From assembly GCF_024054565.1 (NCBI RefSeq), contig NZ_JAMXLR010000004.1, positions 39,121 to 103,120 on the forward strand: 64,000 nt of DNA, read 5' to 3'. Numbering within the stretch: position 1 is the stretch's first letter; each line of letters opens with the position of its first letter. This stretch comes from Aeoliella straminimaris (GTDB lineage Bacteria; Planctomycetota; Planctomycetia; Pirellulales; Lacipirellulaceae). The notes beneath the pieces were generated by a model that was not told the origin of the DNA, made no database searches, and saw only the letters and a program-made list of their open reading frames with translations. The translations under genes were made by a program, and so were the position numbers. Shown here in pieces: positions 8,263 to 18,087 of this stretch.

Positions 8263-8348
8263 GATTCTCCCCTCGGTACGCCTTAGAACTCGCGGCTACA
8301 GTATAACCGCGATTGGACTGCGGAGAGGAACGTCGTAAGAAATTTGTA

Positions 8349-9695
8349 TTACTCGGCCGGCCAACCTTCGAGCTGGAACTTCTGCTCGACGTTCGCTGTG
8401 TGCTCACCGAAGTGGCGGTCCATTTGCTTGAGCAGCCGACGGAGCGTCCAGCGACTGCCGGGGGCCGGTCGGTCGAGATCGACGCCGTTGAGCAAATACG
8501 CAAACCGCCGAACGTAAGCATTCGCCCGCTCCATCTGCCGAGCTTCTTCGGCCCCGTCCCAATCGGCATGCGCAGGTTTGAAATCGGGTGGCATCTGGGC
8601 GGGGTTCAGATCGATGTGCGTGAAGGTCTCCGGCTCGATGGCCGAGTAGATTTGCGAGAAGAACCCCAGCTGCCGCCCCATCATGTGCTCGGCGTTCCAC
8701 CGCGGAGTGTGCGTGCCATTGGGTGGTTGCCAGCTCATTTGATTGGCGGTGAGAGGAGCGAAGACCTTCTGCGACTCCTGGCACGCGGTGTCCATTTCCT
8801 TCATAAGCTCCGCCAGTTCCCCCGTGGGCTGCCACGGCTTATAGTCGAGCACCACAAGTTTGTGCTTCGCCTCCGCATCCTTTGGCGACGCCTTCACCGC
8901 CAGAGTGTTGTGCGACACTTTGTTCAGTTCCCAACCGGCCGGCATGTGCTCGACGAACTTGTCTACAGGCTCGAGCGGAATCTTCAGCTTGTCGGTCTTG
9001 TAGTGAATGGGAATAACGATGCGCGGTTTCACCTGCTCGACGATGTCCCACGCCGAGTCGCCATCAATGGTATAGACGCCACCTACGGGGAGGAGCATGA
9101 CGTCGACGGGGCCTATCAAAAACATCTGCTTGTCGGTTAGTTTGCTTTGCCCCAGGTCGCCGCAATGGAGAATGGAAACTCCATCTACCTCGACCTTGAA
9201 CAAGGCTGTCGCGCCGCGCTGCTTGCCTTGGGTGTCATCGTGCCAGGCGGGGATCGAGCGGACCACAACGGAGTGAGACGTTTGCTTGGTGGAGTCAGCT
9301 TTGGTCTCCCGCCACCACCACTCGGTCTCGCTTGAGTTAGCGAAACGATCGAGCAACTTCCATATCGGGTGAACCTCGCCAGAGCTGTTCAGGCCACGCG
9401 AAACTACCGGCTCGCCCTTCACCGCCTCGACATTGTTATGGTCCCCATGCTCATGCGTCACCAACACCAGGTCCGCGGTCAGCTCCGGCACCTCGTACCC
9501 GATCTTGTCGTTGTACGGATCGATCACCACCGTGAGGTCCCACCAAGACTCGATGCCGACCATCCCCTGCCCCCACCAACGAATGGCAACTGGGTGAGAA
9601 TCGGATTTCGCTGACGCAACGCTGGGGGCGTTATATTGAGCGGAGCTGGGGACCGTAAACATCACGGCTAGGATCAAACTGACGAGATAACGCAT
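8349..9695 (-). CDS. Secreted MBL-fold hydrolase fused to a DinB-like domain
   Basis: The 448-residue protein starts with a signal peptide (MRYLVSLILAVMFTVPSSA). A metallo-beta-lactamase-fold domain follows, with the metal motif THEHGDHNN at about residues 79-87, a later GDLGQ and a histidine in IPIHYK, resembling UlaG/YcbJ-type hydrolases. From about residue 285 comes a DinB_2-like four-helix segment (LAELMKEMDTACQESQKVF, MSWQPPNGTHTPRWNAEHMMGRQ, and later HFGEH). The ATG at 9695 is chosen over an upstream one because the signal peptide then starts the protein and GAGGA precedes it. The substrate cannot be inferred. The two-domain fusion is clear in one uninterrupted frame. Confidence 0.85.
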   Translation of the reverse strand: MRYLVSLILAVMFTVPSSAQYNAPSVASAKSDSHPVAIRWWGQGMVGIESWWDLTVVIDPYNDKIGYEVPELTADLVLVTHEHGDHNNVEAVKGEPVVSRGLNSSGEVHPIWKLLDRFANSSETEWWWRETKADSTKQTSHSVVVRSIPAWHDDTQGKQRGATALFKVEVDGVSILHCGDLGQSKLTDKQMFLIGPVDVMLLPVGGVYTIDGDSAWDIVEQVKPRIVIPIHYKTDKLKIPLEPVDKFVEHMPAGWELNKVSHNTLAVKASPKDAEAKHKLVVLDYKPWQPTGELAELMKEMDTACQESQKVFAPLTANQMSWQPPNGTHTPRWNAEHMMGRQLGFFSQIYSAIEPETFTHIDLNPAQMPPDFKPAHADWDGAEEARQMERANAYVRRFAYLLNGVDLDRPAPGSRWTLRRLLKQMDRHFGEHTANVEQKFQLEGWPAE

Positions 9696-10060
9696 GGGGG
9701 AATCCTCAGAAATCCAAAGGGCGATCGACGGCTTGATTGTATGGCACACTTGCTACAGTAAGTAGGATGGGGAGCTCCTGCTAGCCGCAGCGTGTGGGTT
9801 GAGGCGATTTGGGTCGCACCGCTCCGGCGGCCCCGTTCGGCCCAACCATCGCCAAAATGGCGATCACATGGCATAACCAGTGTAGGACGATCACCCCGGA
9901 AATCCGCCGGGACAATCGAACCAGCCCACATCAATCGCAGCAGCCGGAGAACCGATCCGGCGAATTCGATTCCACACCACACGTCTAGCAGATAGACTAC
10001 AATAGCAGGAGCCTCGTGCAATAAGGTGCACGAGCGAGTTGACCGCGGAGAGGTGAATCT
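9696..10060. other. 365-base divergent intergenic region
   Basis: No gene is supported. It separates the MBL-DinB gene (minus) from the acyltransferase (plus) and must hold both promoters. A TACAAT -10-like hexamer is at 9998 without a good -35. Two small inverted repeats are visible: ATCGCCA/TGGCGAT, and the element at 10013 listed separately. Confidence 0.5.
10013..10034. promoter_or_regulatory. Inverted repeat upstream of the acyltransferase gene, possible operator
   Basis: CTCGTGCA and TGCACGAG are perfect 8-bp arms separated by six bases (ATAAGG). They lie just downstream of a TACAAT hexamer and 27 bases before the GTG start. It could be an operator or a 5'-UTR hairpin; no regulator gene is adjacent. 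Confidence 0.4.
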
Positions 10061-11125
10061 GTGCCATTGAATCTGACACTCGAGAGCCTCCGCGTCATCG
10101 CGATTGTTGCCATCATTTGGCTGCACACGCCCGAGTCGCTAGCACTCGCCGGCTCACAGAACCTCTGTCGATTTGCGGTACCTTTCTTCGCAGCGGCTTC
10201 CGGCTACCTCACTTCGCGGTCGGCGGCCCGAAGACACGAGTACACCATCGCGAAGATCATTGCCGATCGCTCGCTTCGCATCTACCTGATGTTCGCTCTG
10301 TGGAGCGTCGTCTACTATGTAGTCCGCTGTATTGGGGGCAAGCTGCAAATGGATGCAGGGGTGGGCCAGCTCAACTGGGCAACGCTCGTCAATGGCACCG
10401 CGCACCACTTGTGGTTTCTTCCGTTTATTGCGGTGGGTACTGCCTTGGCGTTCGCCTGGGCGCGATTGGCCACGATTATCCACAAGCCCGGACTAATGGC
10501 AGTATTGACTGGCGTGGCGGCGATCACTTCGATGTTCATAAGCGATGCCTCAATTCAATCGCCCGAGTGGTACTGCGTGAGATTGTCACTGGCCGCCCTA
10601 CCCGGGTTACTGGCCGGCATGGCGTTTGGACTGATGGAGGACACCCCCAGCAGCCGCTTGATGAGAGCCAAGTGGCTTGGCATGGTCGGTCTGACGGTTT
10701 GCATCCTGGCCACAGCTTGGATAGCCTACGATGGGCGGACAAGCTGGATCGAGAACCTATCGGGAGTGGGCCTATTGTTGTTTGCCATTTGCTTGCCGAG
10801 CGCCATCCAGCTTCCCCATGCCAAGATGCTCGGCGCGCTGACCTTTGGCGTGTTTGTCTTCCATGTGCTTCCGCTCGAAGCCGGACAGGACGTCTTGCAC
10901 AAACTCGGAATCCGGCCGTCGGTGCTAACCGACATCAGCCTGTTCGTGGTCACGACCATCTTCTCTTTCGTAGTAGCTGCCAAGTGCGCAACCATCTGGC
11001 CACTGAATTACATGTTCTCACTGCGAAGCAATCGTAAGAAGATACCCGTCGTCGCATCAGCAAATCGAGTGGATTTACAAGCTGAAGCACCTTCGAAAGC
11101 GACACCAGTCCGAGAGCTTCACTAA
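10061..11125 (+). CDS. Membrane acyltransferase, acyltransferase-3 family
   Basis: A 354-residue polytopic membrane protein of the acyltransferase-3 family (OafA/WecH type), which transfers acyl groups to sugars or other envelope molecules. The N-terminus LESLRVIAIVAIIWLHT carries the conserved histidine in the first helix. The next conserved element is RFAVPFFAAASGYLTSR, and about ten hydrophobic helices follow. The length is typical. The GTG start is preceded by GGAGAGG at ideal distance. The gene is isolated and oriented toward ahcY. The substrate is unknown; O-acetylation of a surface polysaccharide is the usual guess. Confidence 0.85.
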   Translation: MPLNLTLESLRVIAIVAIIWLHTPESLALAGSQNLCRFAVPFFAAASGYLTSRSAARRHEYTIAKIIADRSLRIYLMFALWSVVYYVVRCIGGKLQMDAGVGQLNWATLVNGTAHHLWFLPFIAVGTALAFAWARLATIIHKPGLMAVLTGVAAITSMFISDASIQSPEWYCVRLSLAALPGLLAGMAFGLMEDTPSSRLMRAKWLGMVGLTVCILATAWIAYDGRTSWIENLSGVGLLLFAICLPSAIQLPHAKMLGALTFGVFVFHVLPLEAGQDVLHKLGIRPSVLTDISLFVVTTIFSFVVAAKCATIWPLNYMFSLRSNRKKIPVVASANRVDLQAEAPSKATPVRELH

Positions 11126-11139
11126 AGCATACACACGAC

Positions 11140-11166
11140 AAAAAAACCGCCGGCTTTCGCCGGCGG
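11140..11166 (-). terminator. Rho-independent terminator of ahcY
   Basis: Eight-bp GC stem (CCGCCGGC at 11147-11154, GCCGGCGG at 11159-11166) with a TTTC loop. On the minus strand it is followed by seven Ts. It lies about 70 bases downstream of the ahcY stop, in the space between convergent genes. Confidence 0.85.
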
Positions 11167-11234
11167 CTGTGAGCTTCTCGTGATAACTCAGCAATCGGGA
11201 TCTCTAACCCCCGACCCCTGAATCCTACCCCCTA

Positions 11235-12593
<1,359 letters not shown>

Positions 12594-12761
12594 GACAGCG
12601 GATCTCCTTCGTTGGTTGGATACCCCCAATGGGGGGCAAAGCTTTTTTCAAATCAGATGCGTTAGTGTAGTTGGTTGGCCCACGGGTCGACAAGCGTCGC
12701 ATCCGGCGACAATCCGGATATATGAGGCGAGAACCGCGAATTATTGGCCAAAAACCACGAA

Positions 12762-13448
12762 TCAAAGCGACTCGAAGGCCGCGGTGGCCGCCGCCACGAA
12801 GTCGCGGACCTTCACGATGTCTTTCACACCGGGAGCACTTTCGACACCGCTGGCCACATCCACGCCGGACGGGCGGACCATGCGGATGGCCTCGGCCACA
12901 TTGTCGGGCGTCAGGCCGCCAGCCAAGATCAACGGCACCTCGCCGAGCCACCGCGGATGGTCGGCCAGGCCGGCCCAAGAAACGGTTTCGCCCGTGCCGC
13001 CATATCTTCCCGGGGTGAATGCATCGACCAGCACCGCATCGGGTACCCGCCCCGCCGCGCGGCAGGCTTCCAGATCCTCGGCGATGGCCGCGACGCCGCG
13101 GTCGTCCATTCTTCTGGCACGAATTATGGGGAGATCGGGTAGCTCAGCCAGGAATTCGGGCGGTTCATCACCGTGGAGCTGGATCATATCGATCTTGGCA
13201 AGTTCGATATGGCTAAGAATCTCGTTAACGCTCGCATTCACGAAGAGCCCCACCGCACCAAACGGGCGATACAACGACCGATGGATCCCTCCAAGCTCAA
13301 GTAGATCGACAACTGATCCTTTTAGGTAACGCGGACTCTTGGTGTAGAAGTTCAGCCCGATAGCATCAGCACCGGCTGCAAATACCGCCTGAGCGTCTGC
13401 CTTGCGCGTAATCCCACAAACTTTGATTCGAAACGGCGGTGCTGGCAT
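12762..13448 (-). CDS. trpF: Phosphoribosylanthranilate isomerase
   Basis: Cytoplasmic TIM-barrel enzyme converting N-(5'-phosphoribosyl)anthranilate to its ribulose isomer in tryptophan synthesis. The 228-residue protein starts with FRIKVCGIT, whose cysteine is the general base. QLHGDE follows at about residue 86, then the aspartate-containing DAVLVDAF, and ILAGGLTPDNV and GVDVASGVE supply the phosphate-binding loops. The ATG at 13448 is preferred because the family starts directly at this sequence; the longer frame to 13499 adds a low-complexity leader. No other trp gene is adjacent, so the pathway genes are dispersed. It is about 170 bases upstream of ahcY on the same strand. Confidence 0.96.
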   Translation of the reverse strand: MPAPPFRIKVCGITRKADAQAVFAAGADAIGLNFYTKSPRYLKGSVVDLLELGGIHRSLYRPFGAVGLFVNASVNEILSHIELAKIDMIQLHGDEPPEFLAELPDLPIIRARRMDDRGVAAIAEDLEACRAAGRVPDAVLVDAFTPGRYGGTGETVSWAGLADHPRWLGEVPLILAGGLTPDNVAEAIRMVRPSGVDVASGVESAPGVKDIVKVRDFVAAATAAFESL

Positions 13449-13730
13449 CGATAGCAAACCACTGGAGGGAGCCGAACCGCCGCGCGGTCCGCGAAACACG
13501 AGGAAAAGCTAATTATATGGACGATGCTCGGGGGCGCGGACGGGCGGGTGGAGACGTATTTATTGTACCACTTTTCGCATTGCAGTTCTCCAACTCGCAG
13601 ATGATACACCCATCCGAGTTTAACCTTTTAGCAGGACTGGAGTTGCAGCCGTGGCATGGTCGATGGAAACGACGAGGTACGCCACGGAGGTTGTACCTTG
13701 CCTTCCACCGCGATTGTCCAAGGACGTCTC
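13449..13730. other. 282-base divergent intergenic region
   Basis: Separates trpF (minus) from the ExeA-like ATPase (plus). No ORF with coding character, RNA gene or repeat is recognised. Presumably it holds both promoters. Confidence 0.5.
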
Positions 13731-15467
13731 ATGCTCACTATCGCCGAACTCGCCCGCGCCACCGAGCGTGTGTTCCCCACCCATGCCAGGGTGGAACGCT
13801 ATTACCCGGCTGGAGCAGCGCAGCAGGCCCGGGAAATCCTGGGCCGATGCCTGGATCGCGGCGAAGGACCAGCACTGCTGATCGGCTCGCCCGGCACCGG
13901 CAAGTCGATGCTGCTGAATGTGCTGGCCGACGATCTGGGCCAGAACCGCCCCGTGGTGTTCCTCACCAGCGCCCAACTCTGCACCCGGCGGGCGCTGTTG
14001 CAGTCCATTCTGTTCGAGCTCGGTCAACCGTATCGCCAGCGGGACGAGGGCGACTTGCGGCTGGCGCTGATGGACTACCTGAAGAACGGCGACGTAACCA
14101 ACTCGGGCGTGCTGCTGCTGGTGGACGAAGCCCAGTCGCTGCCGATTCGGTTACTGGAGGAACTCCGCATCCTGGGCAACGTCGCGCACCGGGGCGTGCC
14201 GATCGTGCGATTGTTGCTGGCCGGTTCTGCACCGTTGGAAGAGACCTTCTCCGAGCCGGAAGTCGAGGCGTTCAACCAGCGCATTGCGGCGCGGTGTTAC
14301 CTGTCTCCGCTCAGTCATCACGACACCGCGCAGTACGTGCGCGGTCATTTGGCGGCAGCCGGCGCCAATCCGGACGAACTGTTTACTGCCGACGCGCTCG
14401 ATGCGGTGTATCGCGCCACCGATGGAATCGCGCGGCTGGTAAACCAGGTTTGTGACCGGGCGCTCGTGCTGGCCGCCGCGCACCAGCAGACGCAGGTGAG
14501 TAAGCAGTTGGTGGAAGGGGCATGGGCCGACCTGCAGCAATTGCCAACGCCGTGGAACTTGCCCGAAGTGCCCGACACCTGCAGTGGCGACGATGACGAC
14601 GATTCGGAGATAGTGGAATTCGGCCCGCTGTCGGAGGATAGCGCGGATGACTCCGAGGAGAAGTTTGTCGAAGCGACATTCGAGCAAGCAACCACCGCCA
14701 GGCTGCACGAGCCAGAAGAAGAGCTGGAACTCGAACTGGAACTCGAAGAGCAGCTAGAAGTCGATCTGCCAGAAGTTGCCTCGGTACCGCAGGCCCAACC
14801 ATCCGCGCCGACGACCGAAGGGCTCACCACCGAAGAACCCACGGTGGAAGTGACGGACGTTGAAGTCGCCACGAACGTTACCAGGACGCAGCCGTTCAGC
14901 AAGCCGGTGGCGGCCAGCGATAGCAGCCCGGCCTCGACGTTGGACGACCTGTTTGGCGGCGACGAATTCGAAGAAGAGGTGATTATCGACGAATTCAAGA
15001 GTTTCGAGCAAACCATTCCGCCCAGCCGCCCGCGGGTCACCAGTGCCTGCGAGGCGGAACTCAGCCAGATGCTGCACGAGGTGATTCAGTCGGGCGGTGT
15101 GACGGAAGACGCACCGATCGAGGCCGCGCAAGCAGAACCAGACGAAGTCATCGCGGATAGGGAAGAGACCACCACGCTTCCGTCGTTCGGCATCGTGGAT
15201 ATCGAGGTGAACGAACTGCACGATGTGGACGAAATAGCTCCGGACGGCACTGAGTTGGACGACGAGACCGACCAGGTTCTGGCCGAAATAAACGCCATCG
15301 CCGACGAAGCGCAAGACGCGGCCGATGCGAAGAACCAGCCGGCCGCATGGCAGGGTGACGAGTTGGAGATTTTGGTGATCGAAGACGAGATGTCGACTCC
15401 AATGGACACGGCCGCCGCCCACCGCGCGGATTATCGCCAGTTGTTCAAGACGCTTCGCGAGGACTAG
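13731..15467 (+). CDS. ExeA/GspA-like AAA ATPase with long acidic C-terminal tail
   Basis: The 578-residue protein has an N-terminal AAA_22/ExeA-type ATPase. Walker A is GSPGTGKSM at about residues 51-59, Walker B is VLLLVDEAQSLP at about 126-137, and the second part resembles ExeA (EAFNQRIAARCYLSPLSHHDTAQYVRGHL). After about residue 275 it changes to a roughly 300-residue, strongly acidic, Thr/Val/Glu-rich region with a repeated EL pattern (LELELELEEQLEVDL). This is probably disordered. ExeA-type proteins help assemble secretion channels or pili through the peptidoglycan, but no secretion genes are adjacent. The ATG at 13731 has AGGA six bases upstream and starts at the usual family position. 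Confidence 0.88.
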   Translation: MLTIAELARATERVFPTHARVERYYPAGAAQQAREILGRCLDRGEGPALLIGSPGTGKSMLLNVLADDLGQNRPVVFLTSAQLCTRRALLQSILFELGQPYRQRDEGDLRLALMDYLKNGDVTNSGVLLLVDEAQSLPIRLLEELRILGNVAHRGVPIVRLLLAGSAPLEETFSEPEVEAFNQRIAARCYLSPLSHHDTAQYVRGHLAAAGANPDELFTADALDAVYRATDGIARLVNQVCDRALVLAAAHQQTQVSKQLVEGAWADLQQLPTPWNLPEVPDTCSGDDDDDSEIVEFGPLSEDSADDSEEKFVEATFEQATTARLHEPEEELELELELEEQLEVDLPEVASVPQAQPSAPTTEGLTTEEPTVEVTDVEVATNVTRTQPFSKPVAASDSSPASTLDDLFGGDEFEEEVIIDEFKSFEQTIPPSRPRVTSACEAELSQMLHEVIQSGGVTEDAPIEAAQAEPDEVIADREETTTLPSFGIVDIEVNELHDVDEIAPDGTELDDETDQVLAEINAIADEAQDAADAKNQPAAWQGDELEILVIEDEMSTPMDTAAAHRADYRQLFKTLRED

Positions 15468-15554
15468 CAGGCCGATTGTGTTGTCCAGGCCGATCGCGTG
15501 AGGTAGGCTTTCGAGTTCCTCCGACTTCTTGCCTCTAGCCACTTGCCCCACGAC

Positions 15555-16493
15555 ATGACAACCTACCTGGTCACCGGCGGTGCGGGATTCATCGGTTCGC
15601 ACATCACCACGGCACTGGTCAAGCGTGGCGACAAAGTGCGGGTGGTCGACGATCTGTCGAGCGGCTTCGAGACGAATCTCGACCACATTCGCGACGACGT
15701 GGAATTCGTCAAGGGAGATGCAGCCGATCCGTCGCTGATGTCGCGGATGTCCGAGGGCGTGGAGGTGGTGTACCACGAAGCAGCGCTGGCCTCGGTACCG
15801 GCCAGCGTTCGGGATCCGATGGCCTCGCATAGGGAGTGCGCCACGTCGACGGTGAACGTGCTGACTTGCGCCCAGCGCGCAGGCGTCCGGCGGGTAGTGC
15901 TGGCGGCCTCGAGCGCCGCCTACGGCGACCAACCCAAGCCGGTGAAGCAAGAGACCGACCCGCTCGACCTTCTTTCGCCCTACGCCGCGGCCAAGATCGC
16001 CAGCGAGTTGTACTGCCAGGCTTTTACCAAGAGCATGGGAATCGAAACCGTGGCGTTGCGGTACTTTAACGTGTACGGACCGCGACAGGATCCGGCCAGC
16101 GAGTACTCGGCCGTGATCCCGATTTTCGTCAGCAAGATGCTCGCCGGCGAGCGCCCCACCATTTTTGGCGATGGGCTGCAGTCGCGGGACTTTGTGTTCG
16201 TATCCGACGTCGTGGCGGCCAATCTACTGGCGGCCGACGCGGAAAAAGCTGTGGGCGAATCCATCAATGTCGCCTGTGGCGGGCAATCGACGTTGCTCGA
16301 CCTGATGGCCGCCATCAACGCCGCGCTCGGCACCGAAGTGCAGCCCGAGTTCGCCCCCCCGCGGACGGGCGATGTCCGCAACAGCATGGCCGATATCTCT
16401 AAGGCGCGGGACTGCTTGGGCTACGAGCCGGCCGTCGATCTGGCCGAAGGCCTGAAGCGGTCGATTGAGTACTACCGCTCTATCGCTGGCTGA
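15555..16493 (+). CDS. NAD-dependent nucleotide-sugar epimerase/dehydratase
   Basis: Extended short-chain dehydrogenase of the GalE/WbpP type, acting on nucleotide-activated sugars. The 312-residue product begins with the NAD-binding motif VTGGAGFIGSH. It then shows the DLSSGF adenosine-ribose-binding region and the catalytic pair in SPYAAAKIASELY (Y-x3-K). NVYGPRQDP follows, with a C-terminal substrate domain (YEPAVDLAEGLKRSIEYYR). Length is normal. The ATG at 15555 is chosen over the TTG at 15543 because the family begins at MxxYLVTGG. Substrate preference (UDP-glucose, UDP-GlcNAc or uronate) cannot be decided by eye. Confidence 0.93.
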   Translation: MTTYLVTGGAGFIGSHITTALVKRGDKVRVVDDLSSGFETNLDHIRDDVEFVKGDAADPSLMSRMSEGVEVVYHEAALASVPASVRDPMASHRECATSTVNVLTCAQRAGVRRVVLAASSAAYGDQPKPVKQETDPLDLLSPYAAAKIASELYCQAFTKSMGIETVALRYFNVYGPRQDPASEYSAVIPIFVSKMLAGERPTIFGDGLQSRDFVFVSDVVAANLLAADAEKAVGESINVACGGQSTLLDLMAAINAALGTEVQPEFAPPRTGDVRNSMADISKARDCLGYEPAVDLAEGLKRSIEYYRSIAG

Positions 16494-16502
16494 ATGTAGT
16501 AT

Positions 16503-16550
16503 GGCCGCCCCGGCCGTACATGGTCCCCGGCGGCTACGGCCGGGGCGGCC
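16503..16550. terminator. Very stable 16-bp hairpin after the epimerase gene
   Basis: Perfect inverted repeat GGCCGCCCCGGCCGTA (16503-16518) and TACGGCCGGGGCGGCC (16535-16550) with a 16-base loop, starting nine bases after the epimerase stop. No T-run follows on either strand, so it may be a factor-assisted terminator or an mRNA-stabilising hairpin. The remaining bases up to 16713 hold no recognised feature. Confidence 0.6.
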
Positions 16551-16713
16551 AAAGTACGCTTATGATAGCTGTATCAATTTTGCAGCTCGTAGCGCCAACG
16601 GGGTCGGCGCATCTGCCGAATTGCGACGAAATATCTCAAGTCGCGAAACCTATATTTCGGCGTGGCCGGACGGGATAGAGGTCGGCCTGCAACTTGACTC
16701 AGGATGCCAAGAA

Positions 16714-17910
16714 ATGTCGAAGCGAATTGGAATTCTTACCAGTGGGGGCGATTGCCCGGGTTTGAACGCCGTGATTCGGGGTGCGGTAAAAACCTGCGTG
16801 CAACTGGGATACGACTGTGTCGGCTTCCTCAAAGGATACGAAGGTCTGTATGCCCCCGTGCAGTACTTGCCGCTGACCGGCGAAAGCACCAAGGGCATCT
16901 TGAATCAGGGGGGCACCATCCTGGGCTCCACCAACAAGGGCCGCTTCTCCGCGATCCGTGGTGTGAGCGACCGGGTGGAGATCGCCCAGCACCTGATCGA
17001 CGGCGTCAAGGAAACCGTGCGGCATCTGGACCTGGACGGTTTAATTTGCGTCGGCGGCGACGGTTCGCTGGCCATTGCCCAACAATTCTACGAAAACGGC
17101 ATCCCCGTAGTGGGCGTGCCGAAGACGATCGACAACGACCTGACTGCCACGGCGTTCACCTTTGGCTTCGACAGTGCGATTGAATGCGCCACCGATGCGC
17201 TCGACCGCCTGCACACGACGGCGGCCAGTCACGAACGCATCATGGTGCTCGAGGTCATGGGTCGGCACGCCGGCTGGATCGCCCTGCACTCGGGCATCGC
17301 GGGCGGCGGCGACGTAATCCTGATTCCCGAGATTCCGTGGTCCTACGAACACGTGTGCCACAAGATTCTGCACCGCGAGAGCCAAGGCAAGAAGTTCACC
17401 CTGGTGGTTGTTGCCGAAGGGGCCCACTTGCCCGATGGTGCGATGGTGGGCGAGCAGCAGGATGGCCGGCAGATGAAGCTGGGCGGCATTGGCAAAGCGG
17501 TGACGCAGGAAATCGAGCGGCGACTGCATCGCGAGACGCGACTGTGCGTGTTGGGTCACTTGCAACGTGGTGGTGCCCCCACCACTTTCGATCGAGTGCT
17601 GGCCACCCAGTTTGGCGCCCACGCGGTGCGATTGGTGGTCGAAGGACGGTTCGGCGAGATGATCTGTTCGCGCCCGCCGGAGATGACCAGCGTGCCCATT
17701 GCGGAGGCCGTTAGCAAGATTCGCCAGGTCGATCCGCTCGGCCCTGCCGTGCAGGCCGCCCGGGCACTGGGCATCAGCTTTGGCGACCGCCCCGCGGACG
17801 AATTGTCTCATGGCGTTTTCGACCTGAAACTCGAACACGTACCCGACGGACCAGACACCGAAGGGCTGCTCGAAAGCACTCAGTCGGCCGTTCAAGCGGC
17901 GTTCGCGTAG
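16714..17910 (+). CDS. pfkA: 6-phosphofructokinase, first paralogue
   Basis: Phosphorylates fructose-6-phosphate to fructose-1,6-bisphosphate in glycolysis. The 398-residue protein shows [18 protein letters not shown] at the N-terminus, GGTILGSTNKGR, the nucleotide-site motif CVGGDGS, VPKTIDNDL with the catalytic aspartate, and MGRHAGW. In E. coli numbering position 104 is Gly, as in ATP-dependent enzymes, while position 124 is Lys, as in many pyrophosphate-dependent ones. The donor is therefore best called as probably ATP (mixed, group III-like signature). The ATG at 16714 starts right at the family N-terminus; the longer upstream frame runs through the hairpin region and is rejected. A second paralogue lies 3.1 kb downstream. 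Confidence 0.95.
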   Translation: MSKRIGILTSGGDCPGLNAVIRGAVKTCVQLGYDCVGFLKGYEGLYAPVQYLPLTGESTKGILNQGGTILGSTNKGRFSAIRGVSDRVEIAQHLIDGVKETVRHLDLDGLICVGGDGSLAIAQQFYENGIPVVGVPKTIDNDLTATAFTFGFDSAIECATDALDRLHTTAASHERIMVLEVMGRHAGWIALHSGIAGGGDVILIPEIPWSYEHVCHKILHRESQGKKFTLVVVAEGAHLPDGAMVGEQQDGRQMKLGGIGKAVTQEIERRLHRETRLCVLGHLQRGGAPTTFDRVLATQFGAHAVRLVVEGRFGEMICSRPPEMTSVPIAEAVSKIRQVDPLGPAVQAARALGISFGDRPADELSHGVFDLKLEHVPDGPDTEGLLESTQSAVQAAFA

Positions 17911-18087
17911 GGCGAGCCGTCATGGCTCAACAAGGTGCGTTTCGCAGGTAAGGTCAAGGGCTGGAACGCCTGCTTACTACGGCCTTTTCGTGTTGCGATT
18001 TCCGGTTTTCTCGAGCCTCTGCGGTTTGCTGCCAGAAGTGGGCCGCGGACGTTGTCACCGGCCGATGGCCAAGCTAAGCTGAGGAAC

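Noticed and set aside
12594..12761. Possible SAH riboswitch before ahcY
   Set aside because: I looked for the conserved SAH-riboswitch core and pairing elements in the minus-strand leader and found neither; only a short CCCCC/GGGGG hairpin is present.
14722..14760. Short repeated GAACTCGAACTGGAACTC-like units
   Set aside because: They are codons for an acidic EL-rich protein tail inside the ATPase gene, not an independent repeat element.
14754..15950. 398-codon minus-strand frame
   Set aside because: Antisense to the ATPase tail and the epimerase; no domain and no ribosome-binding site.
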